Assembly (NCBI GenBank): GCA_002168195.1
Contig: NHBP01000019.1
Location: forward strand, 117,536 to 122,885
DNA: 5,350 bases
Direction of reading: 5' to 3'
Source of the DNA: Planctomycetaceae bacterium TMED10
GTDB taxonomy: Bacteria; Planctomycetota; Planctomycetia; Pirellulales; UBA7805
Shown here: one piece after another, positions 1-5,350 of the stretch
Layout of the letters: every line of letters begins with the position of its first letter
Position numbering within the stretch: the first letter of the stretch is position 1
The notes under the pieces: generated by a model
What the model saw: only the letters and a program-made list of their open reading frames with translations
What the model was told of the DNA's origin: nothing
Databases searched by the model: none
Program-made: the position numbers and the translations under genes

Positions 1-1653
1 CGCTTTATTCACGAGCAAGTTGCCGGCGATGTACTGTTTCCGGGAACGGTGGATGGGATTGAAGCTTTGGGCTTTATTGCTGCGGGTCCTTGGGATCACG
101 TGGGACACGCTGAAGTTCCCGAAACCAAGATTGACGGGAAGGTTGCTCGTCACCTTGATCGAGATGATATGGTTCGTAATACGATGATGACTTTTATGAG
201 CCTTACGGTCGGCTGCGCTCAATGTCACGACCATAAATTTGATCCTATCACCCAGGAAGATTATTACAGTCTGCAAGCGGTGTTTGCAGCTCTCGATCGT
301 GCAGACCACCAATACCACGACGATCCAGAACTTACGCTTCAGCGACAATCGCTACGCAAGCGAGGTAGAACGCTCCAGCAGCGTGAGCGAAAGCTGAAAA
401 AAGAGATCGAATCGACAGAAAAAAAACTTGTCGCTGAAAAAGAGAAATTGGATGAAACAAGGGAAAAGCCCCGAGACTTACAAGTTGTTTCTTCGATATC
501 CCGATTAGCGGATGTGGTGGCGGAAAAAAAACAGGAACTAGCTGCCCTTGCGACGACACTCGATGGCATCCGTAAGGATCTAAGTGCGCTTCCCGAACCG
601 AAGGTCGCCTACATCGGTAAGGTTCACTACGGTGGTGGCACATTTATGGGTCGGGGTTATCAAGGGGGACGCCCACGGACGATTCATGTCCTTCACCGCG
701 GCAGCGTAACGACGCCCGGTGAAGAAGTTGGCCCCGGAGCACTGAATTGTATCGAAGGTCCGCTCGCACGCTTTGAGATACCGGCCGATGCACCCGAGGG
801 AGCGCGGCGGCAACACTTGGCCGCTTGGCTTACTGATTTGCAAAATCCGCTTCCCTGGCGTTCATTGGCAAATCGGATTTGGCAATTTCATTTCGGTCGA
901 GGTCTCGTCGACACGCCGGGTGACTTTGGTCGAATGGGTAGCAAGCCATCACATCCTGAACTGCTCGAATATTTAGCGGCGCAACTTCGGGAGTGCGAAT
1001 CGATCAAGCAGTTGCATCGATTGATCGTTACGAGTGCAACGTACCGTCAGACGAGTACTGCGGAGCCAACCCTTGCGGCAGCTGCCGAGCCGGTCGATGC
1101 AGAAAATCATTTCTACTGGAGAATGAATCGGCGACGTCTGGAGGCCGAGGCGGTGCGGGATGCTGTGTTGCATGCTGCGGGACGACTCGATTTACGTATG
1201 GGGGGGCCGAGTTTTCAAGATTTTGTGATCGATAAACCGGAACACTCACCCCACTACGAGTATCATCTCCACGATCCCACGGATCCTTCGAGCCATCGAA
1301 GGGCCGTTTATCGGTTTGTTGTTCGTTCGCAAACACAACCTTTTTTGACGGTTATGGATTGTGCCGATCCCTCGATGCTTGTAGCAAAGCGGAATGTCAC
1401 GATCTCTCCATTGCAGAGTCTGGCATTACTGAATAATCAACTCATGCTGGTGATGGCCAGCGAATGTGCGAATCAGGCTGAGGAAGTGGGTACCACGATC
1501 GAGCAGCAGGTCACGTCTGCTTTTCGTAATGCCCTTTCCAGGGACCCGAATACGGCAGAATTGTCTGCACTGAGTCAGTACGCAAATAACCATGGATTGG
1601 CGAATACTTGCCGGGTAATTTATAATTTGAATGAGTTCGTATTCATTGATTAG
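1..1653 (+). CDS. DUF1549-DUF1553 (PSCyt2-PSD1) planctomycete cytochrome-type protein, 5' partial
   Basis: The frame is open from base 1 to TAG at 1651-1653, giving 550 residues; the start lies left of the window. The ATG at 49 is internal, because the preceding codons already read as family sequence (HEQVAGDVLFP, the usual AGDLLP block). Residues 1-115 are the end of DUF1549, with CAQCHDHKFDP at residues 72-82 (a CxxCH motif, bases 214-228) and the following DYYSLQAVF block. Residues about 120-197 are Lys/Glu-rich and look like a coiled coil. RGSVTTPGEEVGPGAL follows, then DUF1553 from about residue 272, with ANRIWQFHFGRGLVDTPGDFG and RRLEAEAVRDA (residues 378-388). The C-terminus NLNEFVFID is the normal family ending, so the 3' end is intact. 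Family members often carry an N-terminal cytochrome-like PSCyt1 domain and an export signal; both would be outside this window. Heme binding and an extracytoplasmic location are inferred, and the catalytic role is unknown. The gene is probably co-transcribed with the DUF1501 gene downstream. Confidence 0.93.
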   Translation, partial: RFIHEQVAGDVLFPGTVDGIEALGFIAAGPWDHVGHAEVPETKIDGKVARHLDRDDMVRNTMMTFMSLTVGCAQCHDHKFDPITQEDYYSLQAVFAALDRADHQYHDDPELTLQRQSLRKRGRTLQQRERKLKKEIESTEKKLVAEKEKLDETREKPRDLQVVSSISRLADVVAEKKQELAALATTLDGIRKDLSALPEPKVAYIGKVHYGGGTFMGRGYQGGRPRTIHVLHRGSVTTPGEEVGPGALNCIEGPLARFEIPADAPEGARRQHLAAWLTDLQNPLPWRSLANRIWQFHFGRGLVDTPGDFGRMGSKPSHPELLEYLAAQLRECESIKQLHRLIVTSATYRQTSTAEPTLAAAAEPVDAENHFYWRMNRRRLEAEAVRDAVLHAAGRLDLRMGGPSFQDFVIDKPEHSPHYEYHLHDPTDPSSHRRAVYRFVVRSQTQPFLTVMDCADPSMLVAKRNVTISPLQSLALLNNQLMLVMASECANQAEEVGTTIEQQVTSAFRNALSRDPNTAELSALSQYANNHGLANTCRVIYNLNEFVFID

Positions 1654-1655
1654 GA
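1651..1655 (+). promoter_or_regulatory. Probable ribosome binding site of the DUF1501 gene
   Basis: TAGGA overlaps the stop codon of the upstream gene and ends 10 bases before the ATG at 1666. It is a weak, slightly distant Shine-Dalgarno match. The placement suggests translation of the DUF1501 gene is coupled to that of the gene before it. No separate promoter fits in the 12-base gap. Confidence 0.4.
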
Positions 1656-1665
1656 CCTTGGCTTC

Positions 1666-3156
1666 ATGACACGCTCGGCTTTTCCCCATCATTGTGTTGC
1701 CCCTCGCCGATCGCGGCGCGAGATGCTTCTTGAAAGTGCCGGGGGTCTCGGGGGCATTGCCCTGGCCAGTATGCTCTCAGGCGAGAAGGCTTTAGCCGGA
1801 GAGCAAGTAGTCAATGTGCTGCATCACCCTCCACGTGCGAAACGGGTCGTGCAACTCTTTATGTCCGGGGCGGCGAGTCATCTGGACCTCTATGACTTCA
1901 AATCTGAACTCGTGAAGCGACATGGAGAGCCTTCTGATTTTGGCGAACACGTTGAGGCTTTTCAAAATGGACTCGGGCCCTGGCTGAAGCCGATTTGGGA
2001 TTTCAAGCCCTATGGCCAATCCGGAAAATTACTTTCGGACGTAACGTCCGACTTAGGTGCGGTAGTCGACAAGATTGCTTTTGTTCATAACATGGTTGGT
2101 AAGACCGGCGTTCATTCGCAAGGAACCTTGCTGCAGTCGACCGGTTTTGACCGCCCTGGCTTTCCGGCCATGGGAGCCTGGGTCAGTTACGGTCTGGGAA
2201 GTATGAATGAAAACCTTCCCACGTTTGTTGTCCTGCCTGACCACCGCGGATTAGGTCCCAATGGAACTAAGAACTGGGATGCGGCCTTTTTGCCATCTTC
2301 GCGTCAGGGGACCGTCATCTTTCCAAACCGTGAAGTTCCTATTAACGATCTGTATCCGGCAAAGCAGGGAACATTCATTACCCGGGACAGTCACCGGGAG
2401 GGCGTTGAACTTATTAACCAACTGGGTCGCGCGCATGCAGAGGCTCGTGATGACGATCCTCGGCTCGAGGCTCGGATCCGGAGTTATGAGTTGGCCGCCC
2501 GTATGCAACTAGCCGCCCCCGAGGCCCTCGATACTTCCGGGGAGCCCGAACACGTCCTGAAACTCTACGGCCTGGATCATATTCCCTCCACGTACGATAA
2601 AGAAATCAATGCACGCGAAGAGACGGTCTATTTTTCACAAAAGTGTCTCGTAGCCCGCCGATTGCTTGAGCGCGGCGTTCGCTTCGTACAAATCTGGTCC
2701 GGTGCGGATAACCGTTTTCCCCGGCGAAATTGGGACTCTCATGAGGATGTGCAGCGCGACCATGGTCCTTTAACCCGCGGAATGTCTCGAGGTGCGTCCG
2801 CTTTAATCTCGGACTTGGAACAGCGAGGCATGTTGGAGGATACGGTCGTTCTTTGGACGACCGAGTTTGGGCGGATGCCATCCTCTCAAGGTGGCAAAGG
2901 CCGCGATCACAATCCCTATTGTTTTACAAACTGGCTTTGTGGTGGCGGGATTCGCGGTGGCGTTACGTACGGTGAAAGCGATCAATGGGGTTATAAGCCG
3001 CTGGATCGAGAAAACCCGACCAAGGTTTATGACATTCATGCCACAATCATGCACTTACTCGGTATCGATCACAAGCGACTCACGGTGCGGCATAACGGCA
3101 TTGATCGTCGCTTAACCGATGTTCACGGTCACGTGATTCGCGATATTCTGGCTTAG
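1666..3156 (+). CDS. DUF1501 domain protein with twin-arginine leader
   Basis: This is a complete 496-residue protein of usual length for DUF1501, a family with an alkaline phosphatase/sulfatase-like fold. The leader has SRREML at residues 16-21, a glycine/alanine-rich hydrophobic stretch to about residue 37, and a possible cleavage after ALA at 44, which together suggest Tat export. The alternative ATG at residue 20 would remove the arginine pair, so the start at 1666 is preferred. Family blocks run in order: QLFMSGAASHLDLYDFK (63-79), FPAMGAWVSYGLGS, NWDAAFLPSSRQGT, LEARIRSYELAARMQ, CLVARRLLERGVRFVQIW, NWDSHED (355-361), TTEFGRMP (398-405), GRDHNP (412-417), DIHATIMHLLG (456-466) and a terminal RRLTDVHGHVI block. 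D74, D77, D357, H359, D414, H415 and H458 are plausible metal or active-site residues by analogy with the superfamily; this is not proven. The substrate is unknown. It sits 12 bases after the DUF1549/DUF1553 gene, the usual planctomycete pairing. No frameshift or truncation is seen. Confidence 0.95.
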   Translation: MTRSAFPHHCVAPRRSRREMLLESAGGLGGIALASMLSGEKALAGEQVVNVLHHPPRAKRVVQLFMSGAASHLDLYDFKSELVKRHGEPSDFGEHVEAFQNGLGPWLKPIWDFKPYGQSGKLLSDVTSDLGAVVDKIAFVHNMVGKTGVHSQGTLLQSTGFDRPGFPAMGAWVSYGLGSMNENLPTFVVLPDHRGLGPNGTKNWDAAFLPSSRQGTVIFPNREVPINDLYPAKQGTFITRDSHREGVELINQLGRAHAEARDDDPRLEARIRSYELAARMQLAAPEALDTSGEPEHVLKLYGLDHIPSTYDKEINAREETVYFSQKCLVARRLLERGVRFVQIWSGADNRFPRRNWDSHEDVQRDHGPLTRGMSRGASALISDLEQRGMLEDTVVLWTTEFGRMPSSQGGKGRDHNPYCFTNWLCGGGIRGGVTYGESDQWGYKPLDRENPTKVYDIHATIMHLLGIDHKRLTVRHNGIDRRLTDVHGHVIRDILA

Positions 3157-3157
3157 T
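3157..3157. other. One-base convergent junction between two stop codons
   Basis: The plus-strand DUF1501 gene ends with TAG at 3154-3156 and the minus-strand propeller gene ends with TGA at 3160-3158, leaving one base between them. Neither side shows a GC-rich stem followed by a T-run, so each transcript must end inside, or read into, the opposite gene. Confidence 0.9.
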
Positions 3158-5350
3158 TCAACCTTCGCTTGCCACAATTTCAACGCCCGAAAGCAGTGTG
3201 CGACCAGCCACAGGTGTCAGTTCAATCTGCAATACTTTTCCAGCCGGAACACTTTTAAACTCCTTGACTAGCAGACGATCTTTACCGCCCGCCTCTTTGA
3301 CCACATCAAGCGACTCCAGCACGCGATTGCCATCGAGTGCAACATCAAAAAGTCGTTCCCCTGGTAAAACGTCTTCCGGTTCGGAAAAGATAAGCCGTAC
3401 ATCGTAAGCTCGATTTTCACGAACTTCGTCTCCCAGAGCGATGGTGAGGGAAGTCAATCCCTCGCCTCCCGAAGCGGCCACAAACCGTTCTTCTCCGCCC
3501 TCAACATGAGACGGATGTTGGCGAAACCATTGCGGGTTATCGGCAACAATTTCAACCGGTACATCCGGGGAGGGACCCGCAACGTTACTCAAACGATAGT
3601 TGTGTTGCCCTCGCTGGGGATAATCCAGCCAGAGCGTTCCTGACTCGGATTGGCGATCACCCGGAGCGGCCAGATTGATACCGACCCGATTGACAGGACC
3701 GGTCGGGGTCTTCATCGCACTGTAAGTCCAGGTTTCCATTCCGGGGATGTGTGTCAGTGCGAGTGACGTGAACAGCGAGTATGCGCAAGTACACCCATGC
3801 CCGAAATTCGGAGCATTCAGGATACCTCCGGCGGGAATCAGGCTATTACGACAACCCGTACGAAAACCTTTGAGTCTGCCGGTGGAAACATCTTTCATAT
3901 TCGTAAAACCGGCTGAATCAGCCCGGAACGTCATTAAATGCTCGTTGGCCACCGCATAATTGCAGTGATGTCCGTGTGCCGTAAATTCCCAATCAGTCGG
4001 TTGTCCGGTAAGTGGATGTTGCATTTGAATCGGCTCGCCGGTTTCCAGGAAATATTGCACCCCGGGACCGCGCTGATCAATGATCCTATCCTTCCAGAGA
4101 ATAAGGCGATCCCAGCGGCTTTCGGGGTGGCCGAGGAAACCTTTTGACTTCGCTGTCTTTTGCCACATCACCTCCCCGCTTTCCCCGCGATGCGCCTGGA
4201 TATTTTCGTGATTCGAGGCGACCAGAATATCCTGTCCTTCCTTGAACGCCAACCAAGTCATCACCATCGGGGTTTCATGGCTCCAGATTTCTTCACCCGT
4301 TGCGACGTCAAGCGCCCGAAGGGTTCGCACCTTTCCGGTATCCGGGACGACACCGGCTCGACCGATGTCGTTGTAGAGTGCCTTAATATGTCCGTCGAAA
4401 TAATAAACACGGTTACCACCAATGGCCACGATCGGACAACTTGCCTCGGGCGAGTGATCCCAAACGATATCTCCCGTTTTTCGATCCAGCGCAACCAGAC
4501 GTGTCGGCACGCTTGCTTCGTGTTTGCCGCTATCGAATATGGAAGCGATCAGCAAATCGTTCCAGACACGAATTCTTCCCCAGCGTGCGGTCGATTCAGG
4601 CAATTTGAATTCCGCTCGTGTTTTTCCGGTCACCGGATCAATCCACAGACAACGATCCGGGTAAGCCAAATAAATGCCATCTTCAACAGCCAGAAAATGA
4701 TATCCCGTATGGTGGTCACCATCGTAAAAGTTGCCCCGTCTACCGGGACTCGATCCTTTTTCAATTGTCTTTTCCCAGAGAATCCGGCCGGTGTAGATAT
4801 CGACAGCCGCCAGGGTGGTGTGTCCTTGAAGAAACATCCGTCCGTTGATCACTGTCAAACTAGGTCCCCAGAAGTGCCGATCAAAGAAATACTTGGTATC
4901 CGAGGCAGGGCCACCAAACCAAAGAATGCCCAGAGGCAATCGAACGCGGAGGTCTTGGCTCATAAGCGAATTGGAGGGATCGCCGTATTCATGGGACCAG
5001 TTTGCCGCCCCCTCAAGCGGTCCCTGTCGCTGAAGGAGGCTCCAGGAACCGAGTCGAGAGACAGCCGCACCTGGCAAGGCTTCAAGCATCGGCGCAAGTT
5101 GTGCATGGCCAGCGTCACTGAGCGGTAACAGGGCAGCACCGCCATAAGGCCGGATCATTTCATACATGGATGTCCAGCCTTCTTGATCCTCCGCCTCTGG
5201 CAATTGCCCCGCATCAGAGATAACGGTCAGGGTGGCAAAGTAAGGTGGAAGGCGCAACGCGAGTGGATTACCCGCCAAGGCTGTGACCTGTTCGCCATAA
5301 AGACCTTCGCGATCGGTCTTATTCCTCAGGGCTTTGATTTTGTCAGCGTC
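3158..5350 (-). CDS. PQQ-like beta-propeller protein with methyltransferase-like N-part and malectin-like C-part, 5' partial
   Basis: The frame is open from the right edge to TGA at 3160-3158, giving 730 residues; the true start lies beyond 5350. Residues 1 to about 110 (GLYGEQVTALAGNPLALRLP, then MIRPYGGAALLP) resemble the last part of a Rossmann-type SAM methyltransferase domain that planctomycetes often fuse to propellers. The SAM-binding half would be outside the window. Residues about 115-580 form a PQQ-type propeller, with blade motifs LAAVDIYTGRILWE (about 180-193), LVALDRKTGDIVWDH (285-299), LRALDVATGEEIW (about 342-354) and a weaker IQAHRGESGEVMW (about 383-395). A conserved-looking cysteine block contains TGCRNSLIPAGG and GCTCAY, with C520 and C522 (bases 3785-3793). 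Residues about 644-727 (AYDVRLIFSEPE, RLFDVALDG, LLSGVEIV) resemble a malectin-like carbohydrate-binding fold. Propellers of this type often act as extracytoplasmic scaffolds or dehydrogenases, and no catalytic role is evident here. The gene is convergent with the DUF1501 gene and is its own transcription unit. Confidence 0.88.
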   Translation of the reverse strand, partial: DADKIKALRNKTDREGLYGEQVTALAGNPLALRLPPYFATLTVISDAGQLPEAEDQEGWTSMYEMIRPYGGAALLPLSDAGHAQLAPMLEALPGAAVSRLGSWSLLQRQGPLEGAANWSHEYGDPSNSLMSQDLRVRLPLGILWFGGPASDTKYFFDRHFWGPSLTVINGRMFLQGHTTLAAVDIYTGRILWEKTIEKGSSPGRRGNFYDGDHHTGYHFLAVEDGIYLAYPDRCLWIDPVTGKTRAEFKLPESTARWGRIRVWNDLLIASIFDSGKHEASVPTRLVALDRKTGDIVWDHSPEASCPIVAIGGNRVYYFDGHIKALYNDIGRAGVVPDTGKVRTLRALDVATGEEIWSHETPMVMTWLAFKEGQDILVASNHENIQAHRGESGEVMWQKTAKSKGFLGHPESRWDRLILWKDRIIDQRGPGVQYFLETGEPIQMQHPLTGQPTDWEFTAHGHHCNYAVANEHLMTFRADSAGFTNMKDVSTGRLKGFRTGCRNSLIPAGGILNAPNFGHGCTCAYSLFTSLALTHIPGMETWTYSAMKTPTGPVNRVGINLAAPGDRQSESGTLWLDYPQRGQHNYRLSNVAGPSPDVPVEIVADNPQWFRQHPSHVEGGEERFVAASGGEGLTSLTIALGDEVRENRAYDVRLIFSEPEDVLPGERLFDVALDGNRVLESLDVVKEAGGKDRLLVKEFKSVPAGKVLQIELTPVAGRTLLSGVEIVASEG

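Noticed and set aside
49..51. ATG at 49 as the start of the DUF1549/DUF1553 gene.
   Set aside because: Sixteen in-frame codons before it encode the conserved HEQVAGDVLFP block of DUF1549, so the gene starts left of the window.
1001..1027. Inverted repeat CGATCAA / TTGATCG.
   Set aside because: Seven-base arms with a 13-base loop in conserved coding sequence; most likely chance.
1285..1302. Perfect 7-base-pair hairpin with 4-base loop (CCTTCGA GCCA TCGAAGG).
   Set aside because: It encodes conserved DUF1553 residues (PSSHRR) mid-gene and matches the chance expectation for short perfect stems. The T-rich stretch after it is not a clean T-run.
2035..2051. Perfect 7-base-pair hairpin with 3-base loop (TCGGACG TAA CGTCCGA).
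   Set aside because: It is inside the DUF1501 coding frame with no T-run. About two such tight perfect stems are expected by chance in a window of this length.
3073..3113. Inverted repeat AAGCGAC / GTCGCTT near the 3' end of the DUF1501 gene, considered as a terminator.
   Set aside because: The loop is 27 bases, the stem is only 7 pairs, no T-tract follows, and the arms encode conserved family residues.
4160..5128. A 322-residue open frame on the plus strand opposite the propeller gene.
   Set aside because: It lies wholly antisense to a well-supported coding frame, its translation shows no recognisable domain, and it has low-complexity His/Arg/Pro-rich character typical of a shadow frame.
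5276..5278. Possible TTG start for the propeller gene.
   Set aside because: The frame continues upstream without a stop for 24 more codons to the window edge, and those residues (EGLYGEQVTA) read as family sequence, so this is an internal leucine codon.

Overview
The window looks like chromosomal DNA of a planctomycete, probably of the Pirellulaceae or a close relative. The assignment rests on gene content. It carries a DUF1549/DUF1553 'planctomycete cytochrome' protein, directly followed by a DUF1501 protein with a twin-arginine leader, and then a PQQ-like beta-propeller protein fused to what looks like the end of a methyltransferase domain. All three are strongly expanded in Planctomycetota. 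Species cannot be fixed from the sequence.

Layout: positions 1-1653 (+) hold the C-terminal 550 residues of a DUF1549-DUF1553 protein whose start lies left of the window. After a 12-base gap, positions 1666-3156 (+) hold a complete DUF1501 protein of 496 residues. One base later the convergent gene begins at its 3' end. Positions 3158-5350 (-) encode the C-terminal 730 residues of a large PQQ-propeller protein whose reading frame stays open to the right edge, so its start is also outside. The window is almost entirely coding. It has no gene-free stretch above 12 bases, and I see no RNA gene, mobile element, CRISPR array or convincing terminator.

How the genes may work together: the two plus-strand genes form the familiar planctomycete pair, almost certainly co-transcribed. 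The first product carries a CxxCH motif that could bind c-type heme. The second has an alkaline-phosphatase-superfamily-like fold with D/H residues suited to metal binding, and a Tat-type leader. Both are expected outside the cytoplasm, but their biochemical function is not established. Sulfated-polysaccharide or other polymer metabolism is often suggested from context, and nothing here proves it. The minus-strand gene is a separate transcription unit, and a functional link to the pair is only inferred. The window is a typical planctomycete accessory region. The less ordinary points are the three-part propeller protein with its Cys-x-Cys motif, the lysine-rich coiled-coil linker in the first gene, and the one-base convergent junction.
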